Assembly (NCBI GenBank): GCA_041674745.1 | Contig: JBAYVD010000003.1 | Span: 241,330 to 305,329, forward strand | Length of the DNA stretch: 64,000 nucleotides | DNA from: UBA2040 sp041674745 | GTDB taxonomy: Bacteria > Bacteroidota > Bacteroidia > Flavobacteriales_D > Crocinitomicaceae | Direction: 5' to 3' | In this document: positions 18,080 to 26,273 of the stretch, one piece after another | Numbering within the stretch: the first letter of the stretch is position 1 | How the letters are laid out: each line of letters starts with the position of its first letter | Translations under genes and position numbers: made by a program | The notes under the pieces: model-generated | Told to the model about the DNA's origin: nothing | Database searches by the model: none | The model's input: the letters and a program-made list of their open reading frames with translations, nothing else

Positions 18080-19120
18080 TTATGCACCAAAATTCTTCAA
18101 GAATTCAACAATCGGTTTAGGGAAGGGGTATTGGCTTATGTTTTGAATATCAACCCACTCCGTGTTTGGTATCGGTATTTTATTTTGTAATTCGACACTG
18201 TGGAATTGGATTGCAAGTTTTTGGTGGCTCAGCAGGTGTGTTATTATTTCTGAACTATCAAAATTAATCCCAGTGGTATTGAAATAGTTGTTCAAAGTTG
18301 CTTGTAAATTCTTATCCGGTTTTTCATCTACTTCCATGAGAGGAAACTGATACAAATGTTGCCAAATATCCTTCTCTTCTCTTTTGGTAATTAATAATTC
18401 ATCTTTTACTCGGAAAATGGCGAAATGAAAGTAGCGATTTCGCACAGCGGTTTTTTTGGATTTAACCGGTAAATCCTTGATGGTTTTTTCCTTGTATGCT
18501 TGACAATGTAAGCGGATTGGACAAGTATCACATTTCGGATTTTGAGGCAAACAGACCAAGGCCCCAAATTCCATTATTGCTTGATTGTGCAGTGCCGGAT
18601 CGGCGTCGTACAAGAATTCTTGGGCCAAAAGGCGAAAATCTTTTTTACCTTGAGTGCTGTCAATAGGGGTGTTAAGATTGAAGATACGACTTAATACTCT
18701 GAAAACATTTCCGTCCAATACGGCTTGCCGTTCGCCAAAAGCAAAAGACGAAATGGCAGAAGCTGTATAATCTCCAATTCCAGGCAATTGTTTGATATCG
18801 GCGTGGGTGGTTGGGAAAACACCCTTGAAATCGTTTGTTACAATTTTTGCTGTTTTGTGCAGGTTTCTGGCGCGAGAATAGTAACCAAGTCCCTGCCAAA
18901 GTTGCAATACACTTTGTTCTTCAGCTAAAGCGAGTTTTGTCACATCGCTAAATTCCTCCATAAAGCGATGGTAATAAGCTGTACCTTGTTGAACTCTAGT
19001 TTGTTGCAGTATTATCTCTGAGATCCAAATTTTGTAAGGATCGTTGGTTTTTCGCCAGGGGAGATCTCGTTTATTTTGGTCGTACCAATTGATAATTAGC
19101 TGGTTGATATTTTTTGACAT
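18080..19120 (-). CDS. mutY: A/G-specific adenine glycosylase
   Basis: A 346-residue base-excision repair enzyme removing adenine opposite 8-oxoguanine. It has the helix-hairpin-helix LPGIGDYTASAI, the catalytic-region LDGNVFRVLSRIF and a [4Fe-4S] loop with spacing C-x6-C-x2-C-x5-C (CLPQNPKCDTCPIRLHC). The C-terminal third is the NUDIX-like 8-oxoG recognition domain. It is the first gene of the mutY-ssb-gldE-gldD-folK series and diverges from the HU gene. Confidence 0.95.
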   Translation of the reverse strand: MSKNINQLIINWYDQNKRDLPWRKTNDPYKIWISEIILQQTRVQQGTAYYHRFMEEFSDVTKLALAEEQSVLQLWQGLGYYSRARNLHKTAKIVTNDFKGVFPTTHADIKQLPGIGDYTASAISSFAFGERQAVLDGNVFRVLSRIFNLNTPIDSTQGKKDFRLLAQEFLYDADPALHNQAIMEFGALVCLPQNPKCDTCPIRLHCQAYKEKTIKDLPVKSKKTAVRNRYFHFAIFRVKDELLITKREEKDIWQHLYQFPLMEVDEKPDKNLQATLNNYFNTTGINFDSSEIITHLLSHQKLAIQFHSVELQNKIPIPNTEWVDIQNISQYPFPKPIVEFLKNFGA

Positions 19121-19176
19121 GTGAAAAAAAAGTAAAAATTAACGCTTTTTGCTTGCGATTAATCATTTTAGATTGA

Positions 19177-19184
19177 TAATTTTG
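19177..19184 (+). promoter_or_regulatory. Promoter -7 box of the HU gene
   Basis: TAATTTTG matches TAnnTTTG, with TTG at 19153-19155 giving a 21-bp spacer. It stands 45 nt before the HU start codon. Confidence 0.6.
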
Positions 19185-19228
19185 CACTCGAATTTTACAA
19201 GGGTAATTACAAATTAAAGTATTTTAAA

Positions 19229-19519
19229 ATGACAAAAGCGGATATTGTTAACAAAATTGCATCAGAGACAGGATTAGAAAAAAATGAAGTTTTAAGAACT
19301 GTGGAATCAATGATGTCAACCATCAAAACTTCTTTATCCAACGGAGACAATGTGTACTTAAGAGGTTTTGGTAGCTTTATCGTGAAAGAAAGAGCGGCAA
19401 AAACAGGTAGAAATATTTCAAAAAACACAACTATTTTGATTCCTGCGCACAACATTCCTTCTTTTAAGCCTGCAAAAACATTTGTTGAAGAGGTGAAATC
19501 AAATGTGAAAGTAAAATAA
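19229..19519 (+). CDS. HU-family DNA-binding protein
   Basis: A 96-residue nucleoid protein. The N-terminal MTKADIVNKIASETGL helix pair and the arm region GDNVYLRGFGSFIVKERAAKTGRN are typical of HU, followed by the family's C-terminal helix. An eight-residue tail (KSNVKVK) extends beyond the common 90-residue length. It diverges from mutY and is followed by a hairpin and the COX24-type gene, a gene order often seen in Flavobacteriales (mutY / HU / small basic protein / rng). Confidence 0.93.
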   Translation: MTKADIVNKIASETGLEKNEVLRTVESMMSTIKTSLSNGDNVYLRGFGSFIVKERAAKTGRNISKNTTILIPAHNIPSFKPAKTFVEEVKSNVKVK

Positions 19520-19565
19520 GCATATTTTATCTCTTATTTTTGGTCTAAAATCCATTTAAAATTAT

Positions 19566-19573
19566 TATTTTTG
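19566..19573 (+). promoter_or_regulatory. Promoter -7 box ahead of the COX24-type gene
   Basis: TATTTTTG fits TAnnTTTG. A TTG at 19540-19542 gives a 23-bp spacer. The predicted start of transcription, 5-8 nt downstream, falls inside the hairpin at 19576-19603. Confidence 0.5.
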
Positions 19574-19574
19574 C

Positions 19575-19603
19575 ACTCCCGTTGAAAAGCGGGAGTGTTT
19601 TTT
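19575..19603 (+). terminator. Hairpin with T-run after HU, overlapping a promoter
   Basis: The stem CACTCCCG / CGGGAGTG encloses the 8-nt loop ttgaaaag and is followed by seven T residues. It can end the HU transcript. It sits immediately downstream of the -7 box at 19566, so it may also form at the very 5' end of the next message. Confidence 0.75.
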
Positions 19604-19656
19604 TATCTGTAATACAGATAATTGAAGAGAAGTCAAACAAATTAAAATATATAATT

Positions 19657-19749
19657 ATGCCAAGCGGTAAAAAAAGAAAAAGACATAAAATGTCTACTCA
19701 CAAAAGAAAGAAAAGACTTAGAAAAAACAGACACAAGAAAAAGAAATAA
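19657..19749 (+). CDS. COX24/AURKAIP1-type 30-residue ribosomal protein
   Basis: A 30-residue protein, MPSGKKRKRHKMSTHKRKKR followed by LRKNRHKKKK; over half the residues are Lys or Arg. KRKRHKM.THKRKKRLRKNRHKKK is the signature of the COX24/AURKAIP1 family, related to mitochondrial mS38 and to the tiny bS22 protein of mycobacteria, which contact 16S rRNA near the decoding region. It is a single gene with its own promoter region and a strong terminator, between HU and rng. Confidence 0.88.
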   Translation: MPSGKKRKRHKMSTHKRKKRLRKNRHKKKK

Positions 19750-19769
19750 TTTCTTGATGTAAATCATAT

Positions 19770-19795
19770 GCTCGGCTTCGGCTGAGCTTTTTTTT
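19770..19795 (+). terminator. Terminator with UUCG tetraloop
   Basis: A 7-bp stem (GCTCGGC / GCTGAGC with one G-T pair) closed by the very stable c(TTCG)g loop and followed by eight T residues. It ends the COX24-type gene 20 nt after its stop codon. Confidence 0.88.
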
Positions 19796-19817
19796 CTAAC
19801 GTTTAAATAAGGCTTTC

Positions 19818-21365
19818 GTGAGTTTAGAATTAGTAGTTGACGCGCGTGAAAACGGCGTATGGCTTGCTTTACTAAGAGATGGAAAACTTATTGAAATCCA
19901 AGAACAACATGGTGCACCCGACTTTGCCGTTGGGGATATTTATTTAGGAAAAGTACGCAAAGTCGTTCCTAGTTTGAATGCTGCCTTCGTTGATGTTGGT
20001 TATGAGAAAGATGCGTTCCTCCATTATTTGGATTTAGGGCCCCAATTTCAATCGCTCAATAAGTTTACCAAAGAAACACTTAAAGGCAAGCAAAATGTAT
20101 CTGATCTACTTTATTTCAAGCCAGAAAAGGACATAGACAAAGACGGAAAGATAAACGATGTGGTTTCGGCTTCATCGAATATTTTAATTCAGGTAGCCAA
20201 AGAACCAATTTCAAGCAAAGGACCTCGGTTGTGTGCAGAAATTACTTTGGCAGGTCGTTATCTTGTATTGGTTCCTTTTTCCGATAAAATTTCAATTTCT
20301 CAAAAGATTAAAAATAGCGAGGAACGGAAACGTTTAAAGGATTTGATGGAAAGTATCAAACCCAAAAATTTTGGGGTGATCATCCGGACAGTTGCCGAGA
20401 ATAAAAAAGTAGAATTGTTGGATCAGGATTTGAAAAACTTGACTGACAAATGGAAGACCATGCATACCAATTTGAGAAATGCAGTTCCTCCAAAACGTGT
20501 ACTTGGTGAGATGAACAAAACTTCATCCATGCTAAGAGATTTATTGAATGCAGATTTTTCAAATATCCACGTAAATGATAAAGATTTAGCGGATGACATT
20601 TCTGGTTTTGTTGCGGACATCGCACCAGGCAGAGAGAAAATTGTAAAAGTGCATGACAATCGAATTAACATTTTTGAGAAATTCGGTGTCAACAAACAAA
20701 TTAAAATGCTTTTCGGTCAAAAAGTGCCATTGTCTTCGGGCGGGTATTTGATTATCGAGCATACCGAAGCGATGCACGTTATTGACGTGAATAGTGGGAA
20801 TAGAAAAGGTGCAGACGGTCAAGAAAGCAATGCTTTGGCAACCAATATTGAGGCTGCAGAAGAAATTGCTCGTGTATTGCAATTGCGTGATATGGGCGGA
20901 ATTATTGTGGTCGATTTTATCGATATGCATACCCGCGAAAACAACAAGCAATTGCATGAAAAGTTAAAAGAATTTATGCGTGATGATCGCGCGAAACATA
21001 ATATTCTTGCCCCTTCTAAATTTGGTGTGATTGAAATTACACGTCAAAGAGTAAGACCAGAAACGGAAATTCAAACGGCCGAAAAATGTCCTACTTGCAA
21101 CGGTACAGGAGAAGTTCAAGCTTCTATTTTGTACGCTGACGAAATTGAAAGCAAATTGAAATATTTGATGGAAGAGCGAAAAGAAAGTGGTTTAACACTT
21201 TTGGTTCACCCATATTTGGCTTCTTATTTCACCAGTGGGATTTATTCTCGCCAGGTGAAATGGTTTTTGAAGTACAAAAAATGGATTAAGGTGAGTGCGA
21301 TTACCGCCAACAATCTTTTACAATATTCCTTCGTGAACAAAAAAAATGAAGAAATTGCACTCTGA
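19818..21365 (+). CDS. rng: Ribonuclease E/G family endoribonuclease
   Basis: A 515-residue RNase of the short RNase G type, acting in rRNA maturation and mRNA turnover. The S1-type RNA-binding domain covers residues ~35-125 (GDIYLGKVRKVVPSLNAAFVDVGYEKDAFLH). The metal-binding acids are in HVIDVNSGNRKG and IIVVDFIDM, and the Zn-link is CPTC. It starts at GTG (19818), 22 nt after the terminator of the previous gene. It lacks the long C-terminal scaffold of RNase E. Its stop codon TGA overlaps the recX ATG. Confidence 0.94.
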   Translation: MSLELVVDARENGVWLALLRDGKLIEIQEQHGAPDFAVGDIYLGKVRKVVPSLNAAFVDVGYEKDAFLHYLDLGPQFQSLNKFTKETLKGKQNVSDLLYFKPEKDIDKDGKINDVVSASSNILIQVAKEPISSKGPRLCAEITLAGRYLVLVPFSDKISISQKIKNSEERKRLKDLMESIKPKNFGVIIRTVAENKKVELLDQDLKNLTDKWKTMHTNLRNAVPPKRVLGEMNKTSSMLRDLLNADFSNIHVNDKDLADDISGFVADIAPGREKIVKVHDNRINIFEKFGVNKQIKMLFGQKVPLSSGGYLIIEHTEAMHVIDVNSGNRKGADGQESNALATNIEAAEEIARVLQLRDMGGIIVVDFIDMHTRENNKQLHEKLKEFMRDDRAKHNILAPSKFGVIEITRQRVRPETEIQTAEKCPTCNGTGEVQASILYADEIESKLKYLMEERKESGLTLLVHPYLASYFTSGIYSRQVKWFLKYKKWIKVSAITANNLLQYSFVNKKNEEIAL

Positions 21366-21389
21366 TGAAAAATTCAGAGTGCTTTTTTT
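21357..21389 (+). terminator. Terminator-like hairpin across the rng-recX junction
   Basis: Perfect 9-bp arms GCACTCTGA (21357-21365) and TCAGAGTGC (21374-21382), an 8-nt loop and seven T residues at 21383-21389. The rng stop codon is in the left arm. The recX ATG (21365-21367) starts at the last base of that arm and continues into the loop. A terminator in this place would end rng mRNA before most of recX is transcribed. Confidence 0.7.
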
Positions 21390-21856
21390 CTTTTGAAGAA
21401 GCCCAAAACAAAATAGAGTATTGGTGCGGTTATCGTGATCGTTCTGTTCACGAAACCATTCAAAAATTGATCAGCTATGGTCAACCTGAAAAAGACATCG
21501 TCAAAATCATTTCCCATTTAAAAGAACTCAACTTCCTAGACGACGAGCGGTTTGTGAATTCATTTGTTTCAGGAAAATTCAGAATTAAGCAATGGGGCAG
21601 AAAAAAAATCTATTTGCAAATTCTGCAAAAGAGAGTCGATAAAGAGCTCATTCAAAAAGCGCTGTACGAAATTGATGACCAAGAATATTTCAATACCATT
21701 GGGCATTTGATTGATAAAAAAACGCGTTTGTTGTCGAATGAAAAGGATCTTTGGAAAAAGAAGCAAAAAATCCTCCAATATTTGATCAGTCGAGGGTATG
21801 AATACGATTTGGTACAAGAAGTAATGGCTAGTAAATCACGAGAGGAAAAACCTTGA
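21365..21856 (+). CDS. recX: Regulatory protein RecX
   Basis: A 163-residue RecX-family protein, a modulator that blocks RecA filament growth. The three-helix repeats are recognisable: SFEEAQNKIEYWCGYRDRSVHETIQKL, LKELNFLDDERFVNSFVSGKFRIKQWGRKKI, and ISRGYEYDLVQEVM at the end. The start codon overlaps the rng stop (TGATG) and lies in a terminator-like hairpin, so expression is probably coupled to rng and attenuated. Its last 29 nt overlap the convergent gene at 21828. Confidence 0.88.
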   Translation: MKNSECFFSFEEAQNKIEYWCGYRDRSVHETIQKLISYGQPEKDIVKIISHLKELNFLDDERFVNSFVSGKFRIKQWGRKKIYLQILQKRVDKELIQKALYEIDDQEYFNTIGHLIDKKTRLLSNEKDLWKKKQKILQYLISRGYEYDLVQEVMASKSREEKP

Positions 21857-23207
21857 TCTTTGTTTCTTGATTTTGTTCATACGTTAATTGCAATTGGTAG
21901 GTTCCAGCACTCAAATCAGGCTGAAAAGTCATAAAATTCTGTTTGGCAATTTCACTGCTATAGACTTCACGCCCTGTAAAGTCGATAAGTTTAATCCGAA
22001 GTGCACCTTTGTAGTATTCATTGATGAAAACTGTCAGATTTTGGCCCTGACTTAGTGGATTGGGGTAAACTTGAAAGGAATCATCCGTTCGCAAGGAAAA
22101 GACTTTTCGATTAAAATCAAACAAAAATAAACCGTATTTCCGATCACTCGCCACTATCCTCTCAGATGGCAAACGACTGTAAATTCCCCACAATCCATTT
22201 AATTGATAGCTTGAAGCATCCGGATAGGTGTCGTAAAAGGCAATTTCTTCTACGGGCGAACTTCGGTAATCGTAAATGCGTAAACCTTCGTTGTAGTAGG
22301 CTACATAAGCAAAACGATTGTCCAGCATGATGTTGTGGGGCACGGATCCATTTTGATAGTTGGTGCCAAAATAGGATTGGATTTTAATATCTCCATTTGA
22401 CTGAATCGTACACTTTTTTAGTTTTTTGCCATTGGTTTCATCACCAAAAATGTAGACATCTCCGGTTGGACTTGAATCGCCTTGGTGGTTGTAGCCTTGG
22501 TCTTGGTAAAGCGATAAATTTTGAATAAATAGTGGACCTGATGGATTTGAAAAATCATATCTACGCAATCCGTCAAACCCACAATTGAGTGTTGCTATAT
22601 TGTTGTAAACGACACCATCATGAACGTAGTTTAGATCACCAAAACCTCCGAAAACCTGCGTTGGTAGAAGGGGATTGCTCAAGGAATAAACTTTCATCGA
22701 AGCTGCAGAGGTCGGCTGTCCGTTGCTCAGCAAAGTAAGGCCAAACGCGTAGAGCAATTCAGTATTGGTATCGATGAATATATTGTGAATTCGCCCAAAA
22801 TTAGCTTCTATATCGGCGACTAAATGCACCGAATCAGGCAAATATTGGAAATCTATTATTTGGAGTGAGCTCGAACCTTCGTCGCAGACCGCGTACAGGT
22901 AATTCTTGTACGTTTTGAAATCACGATGAACGACTGATGCGTGGGCATATTTGCCTTTGATAAACCCTTTTTCGATCAACTTATTTTGGTCGTTGATTAA
23001 AAAAAAATGTGTCCCTTCTGTACTGCCAAGCACCGCATATTCTTGCTCATTGTAGACAAAGGCCCAACATTCATTGTAGCGATTTTTCTCTGACGCCGTC
23101 GTGAGGTTGTCGTTGGACCAATTGTCGAGAAGCGTTACATTATTGTACGATTGGGCAAAACTGAAATTTGCCAAAAGAAGCAGAAAAAGTACCCAAAAGT
23201 CCTTCAT
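21828..23207 (-). CDS. Choice-of-anchor B family T9SS cargo protein
   Basis: A 459-residue secreted protein. The signal peptide MKDFWVLFLLLLANFSFAQ is followed by a six- or seven-bladed LVIVD-type propeller (YAHASVVHRDFKTYKNYLYAVCDEGSSSLQIIDF; RIHNIFID; ATLNCGFDGLRRYDF; PHNIMLDNRFAYVAYYNEGLRIYD), typical of choice-of-anchor B proteins. The last ~75 residues (VYPNPLSQGQNLTVF...GTYQLQL) are a T9SS type A sorting domain, so the protein reaches the cell surface or medium. Function unknown. It overlaps recX by 29 nt tail to tail. Confidence 0.88.
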   Translation of the reverse strand: MKDFWVLFLLLLANFSFAQSYNNVTLLDNWSNDNLTTASEKNRYNECWAFVYNEQEYAVLGSTEGTHFFLINDQNKLIEKGFIKGKYAHASVVHRDFKTYKNYLYAVCDEGSSSLQIIDFQYLPDSVHLVADIEANFGRIHNIFIDTNTELLYAFGLTLLSNGQPTSAASMKVYSLSNPLLPTQVFGGFGDLNYVHDGVVYNNIATLNCGFDGLRRYDFSNPSGPLFIQNLSLYQDQGYNHQGDSSPTGDVYIFGDETNGKKLKKCTIQSNGDIKIQSYFGTNYQNGSVPHNIMLDNRFAYVAYYNEGLRIYDYRSSPVEEIAFYDTYPDASSYQLNGLWGIYSRLPSERIVASDRKYGLFLFDFNRKVFSLRTDDSFQVYPNPLSQGQNLTVFINEYYKGALRIKLIDFTGREVYSSEIAKQNFMTFQPDLSAGTYQLQLTYEQNQETKIKVFPLVIY

Positions 23208-23312
23208 GATACAAAAATAGCCAATCCTACCCCGATAATTGAAAGCTTTTAGCGAAATGTGACGAGGATTGATTGAAATATTTCTATTTTTACTTGCTTA
23301 AAAATTAGTCGA

Positions 23313-24023
23313 GTGCCTAAAACATTAATTCTTATACCAACATACAACGAAATCGAGAATATTTCCCTGATGGTCCAAAAGGTTATGGGTTATTCTCAAG
23401 CTTATCATGTGTTGATTATTGATGATAATTCGCCTGATGGAACCGGTGATGCGGTTCGAGAATTTCAAAAAGACTATCCCGATCGTTTACATTTGATTGA
23501 ACGAGAAGGAAAATTGGGTTTAGGCACCGCGTACATTGCCGGTTTTAAATGGTCGCTAGAGCACAATTATGATTATTCCATTGAGATGGATTGCGATTTT
23601 TCGCACAATCCGGACGATTTAGAAAGATTAGTAGCAACAGCAGAAACGGGTTATGATTTGGTCATTGGCTCACGTTATTGCAAAGGCGGCGAAGTCGTTA
23701 ATTGGCCCTTAGGAAGAAAATTAATGTCTTATTATGCGTCTGTTTATGTGCGCATGGTGCTGTGGATCAATGTAAAAGATACAACGGCTGGATTTAAATG
23801 CTACCGCAATTCGGCATTGGTAAAATTAAATTTGACAAAAATACCTTTCAAAGGATACGCGTTTCAGATTTTCATGAAATACCAATTGATTAAAAAAGGG
23901 TTCAAATACAAGGAAATCCCCATTTCTTTCAAGGATCGAGAAAGAGGAAATTCTAAAATGTCGAGTGGTATTTTCAAAGAAGCGATTATCGGTGTTTTAA
24001 AAATGAGATTTTTAAAATTATGA
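23313..24023 (+). CDS. Polyprenol monophosphomannose synthase-like glycosyltransferase (GT2)
   Basis: A 236-residue family 2 glycosyltransferase. It starts at GTG and reads PKTLILIPTYNEIENI, with DDNSPDGTGDAV, EMDCDFSHNPDDL (metal-binding DxD region), GSRYCKGGEVVNWPLGRKLMS and DTTAGFKCYR. These match DPM1-type enzymes that put a hexose on a polyprenyl phosphate at the cytoplasmic face of the membrane. No membrane anchor is present, as in DPM1 of the soluble class. It overlaps the next gene by 4 nt, so it shares an operon with the dihydroorotase-family gene and DUF4296. Confidence 0.9.
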   Translation: MPKTLILIPTYNEIENISLMVQKVMGYSQAYHVLIIDDNSPDGTGDAVREFQKDYPDRLHLIEREGKLGLGTAYIAGFKWSLEHNYDYSIEMDCDFSHNPDDLERLVATAETGYDLVIGSRYCKGGEVVNWPLGRKLMSYYASVYVRMVLWINVKDTTAGFKCYRNSALVKLNLTKIPFKGYAFQIFMKYQLIKKGFKYKEIPISFKDRERGNSKMSSGIFKEAIIGVLKMRFLKL

Positions 24024-25357
24024 AATATGTATTGAGAAATGGAACATTGGTCAATGAAGGCAAGAGCTTTCAAGCCGATGTTGTACTAGAAAATAATCGA
24101 ATTTCAAAAATTGGTCAGGAACTAACAGTAGAAGGAAGTTATACGGAAATCAACTGCGAGGGAAAATACATCTTACCGGGTTGCATCGATGATCAAGTTC
24201 ATTTTAGAGAACCAGGATTAACGCACAAAGGGACTATTTTTACTGAATCAAGAGCAGCAGTTGCCGGCGGCATTACTTCTTTTATGGAAATGCCGAATAC
24301 AGTTCCCAACGCATTGACGCAAGAACTTTTAGAAGATAAATATCAAATTGCAGCCAACAATTCCTTGGCAAATTATTCCTTTTTCATGGGAGCTTCCAAC
24401 GACAACATCGAGGAAGTTTTGCGTACGAATGACAAGAATGTTTGTGGTGTTAAAATATTCATGGGTTCGTCAACTGGGAACATGTTGGTGGACAAAGACG
24501 AAGTTTTGACATCCTTGTTTTCAAAAGTAGAAATGCTGATTGCAACACATTGCGAAGACGAAGCAACGATTCGAAAAAACACCGCAGAATTTAGAGAGCG
24601 ATTTGGCGACGAGGTTCCAGTGGAAAATCATCCCATTATTCGATCAGAAGAAGCGTGCTATTTGAGCTCCAGCCACGCAGTGGATTTGGCGAAAAAATAT
24701 GGAACGCGTTTACATGTTCTGCATATTTCTACAGCCAAAGAAATAGGCTTGTTCCAAACAGGAGTTCCTTTGGAACAGAAAAAGATTACAGCCGAAGCTT
24801 GTGTGCACCACCTGTGGTTCAGCGATAAGGATTATGCTGCAAAAGGTAATTTCATCAAATGGAATCCCGCTGTGAAAACAGAAGCGGATCGATCAGGGAT
24901 TTGGGCAGGTGTTTTGTCTGGAGCCATTGATGTGATTGCGACAGATCATGCGCCGCATACATTAGAAGAAAAAGAAAAATCCTATTTCAACGCGCCTTCA
25001 GGTGGACCTTTGGTTCAACATGCACTTTTAGCGATGTTGGATAAAGTGAAGGAAGGTAAAATTTCAATTGAATTGATGGTGGAGAAAATGGCACATGCTC
25101 CAGCGGTTTTGTTTGCCATTGAGGAAAGAGGTTACTTGCGGGAAGGTTATTTTGCCGACCTCGTAATTGTTGATCCAATGTCAAAATATCAAGTCACGAA
25201 AGAAAATATTTTGTACAAATGTGGTTGGTCGCCATTTGAGGGTAAGACTTTTAGTCACAAAATTCAAACAACATTTGTGAACGGAGCAATTGTTTACGAT
25301 GCCGGGAAAATTGTAGAATCGGGCAATGGAAGCCGTTTGACTTTCAATCGCAAATGA
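24020..25357 (+). CDS. pyrC: Dihydroorotase (amidohydrolase family)
   Basis: A 445-residue enzyme of pyrimidine synthesis that interconverts carbamoyl-aspartate and dihydroorotate. Landmarks are IDDQVHFREPGLTHKG, GGITSFMEMPNT, KIFMGSSTGNML, IATHCED, LHVLHISTAKE and IATDHAPHT. The first metal-binding motif reads QVH where most family members have HVH, so one ligand is Gln. That makes a class-variant or partly divergent enzyme possible. It is the second gene of the GT2-pyrC-DUF4296 unit, joined by ATGA overlaps on both sides. Confidence 0.88.
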   Translation: MKYVLRNGTLVNEGKSFQADVVLENNRISKIGQELTVEGSYTEINCEGKYILPGCIDDQVHFREPGLTHKGTIFTESRAAVAGGITSFMEMPNTVPNALTQELLEDKYQIAANNSLANYSFFMGASNDNIEEVLRTNDKNVCGVKIFMGSSTGNMLVDKDEVLTSLFSKVEMLIATHCEDEATIRKNTAEFRERFGDEVPVENHPIIRSEEACYLSSSHAVDLAKKYGTRLHVLHISTAKEIGLFQTGVPLEQKKITAEACVHHLWFSDKDYAAKGNFIKWNPAVKTEADRSGIWAGVLSGAIDVIATDHAPHTLEEKEKSYFNAPSGGPLVQHALLAMLDKVKEGKISIELMVEKMAHAPAVLFAIEERGYLREGYFADLVIVDPMSKYQVTKENILYKCGWSPFEGKTFSHKIQTTFVNGAIVYDAGKIVESGNGSRLTFNRK

Positions 25358-25701
25358 GTCGAATTCTCCATATCTTGTGTTTGGCATTCTTGATGGTAGG
25401 ATGCACAACGCAGATTAAACGAGCTCAGCCACCCAAAGATTTAATTCAACGCGAGCAAATGGTGAGCTTGATGCAGGATTTGATTTTAACTGAATCTCAT
25501 TTGGAACTTTCTTATGGACAAATCAACAAGTTTTATAAAATCTTGAATACTTCGAGTGATGCAATTTTTAAAAAGCATCACATTTCCAGAGACCGATACG
25601 ATCGTTCCTTCACCTATTATGCAAGTGATCAAGATGAAATGTCAAGTCTTTATCAGGAGATTTTAGATAATTTGAATATCGAAGGGAATATTCAAAAGTA
25701 A
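25354..25701 (+). CDS. DUF4296 lipoprotein
   Basis: A 115-residue small lipoprotein with a lipobox at LMVGC (Cys17). The body is helical (VSLMQDLILTESHLELSY; IFKKHHISRDRYDRSFTYYASDQDEMSSLYQEILDNL), as in the DUF4296 family of Bacteroidota. Its ATG overlaps the pyrC stop by 4 nt, and the gene regularly follows pyrC in this group. Function unknown; probably attached to the periplasmic side of a membrane. Confidence 0.88.
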   Translation: MSRILHILCLAFLMVGCTTQIKRAQPPKDLIQREQMVSLMQDLILTESHLELSYGQINKFYKILNTSSDAIFKKHHISRDRYDRSFTYYASDQDEMSSLYQEILDNLNIEGNIQK

Positions 25702-25702
25702 T

Positions 25703-26260
25703 TTACCGCACTTTTCTTTCAGGATTATTTTTCACAAAAGAGCCCCAGTTGTTGCTTTTGGATTTGTTGTTTTCGCCGATTCCCTTGGAGAAATGATGAC
25801 ACAATGCAGCCGCTAATCCATCCGTAGCATCCAAGTATTTGGGCATTTCTTCAAATTTTAAAATCGTTTGCAACATGGCTGCAACTTGTTCTTTGGAGGC
25901 GGCACCGCTACCGGTGATGGATTGTTTTATTCGTCGTGGGCTGTATTCTTCGTAAGGAAGGTTGTACTTTATGGCAGCGGCGATAGCAACGCCTTGGGCG
26001 CGACCTAATTTCAGCATGGATTGAACATTTTTCCCAAAGAAAGGTGCTTCCAATGCCATTTCATCCGGTTTGTACTCGGCGATTAGTCCATCCAATCGTT
26101 CAAAAATACGTTTCAATTTATCGTTTTGAGTGGGCAATTTATTCAACTGAATGACACCAAAATTCAAAAGCTTGATGGATTTGCCTTGGATGTGTACCAA
26201 ACCATAACCAAGGACGGTTGTACCAGGGTCAATTCCGAGAATTATTTTATCTTCAACCAT
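25703..26260 (-). CDS. ruvC: Crossover junction endodeoxyribonuclease RuvC
   Basis: A 185-residue Holliday-junction resolvase. The acidic active site is spread over GIDPGTTVLGYGL, ALEAPFFGKN and DATDGLAAALCHH. The loop SPRRIKQSITGSGAASKEQVAAML is typical of the family. The protein extends about 15 residues past the last catalytic helix with a Lys/Ser/Asn-rich tail. It is convergent with DUF4296 (1 nt apart) and divergent from the next membrane protein. Confidence 0.95.
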   Translation of the reverse strand: MVEDKIILGIDPGTTVLGYGLVHIQGKSIKLLNFGVIQLNKLPTQNDKLKRIFERLDGLIAEYKPDEMALEAPFFGKNVQSMLKLGRAQGVAIAAAIKYNLPYEEYSPRRIKQSITGSGAASKEQVAAMLQTILKFEEMPKYLDATDGLAAALCHHFSKGIGENNKSKSNNWGSFVKNNPERKVR

Positions 26261-26273
26261 TCAAATGTAATTA

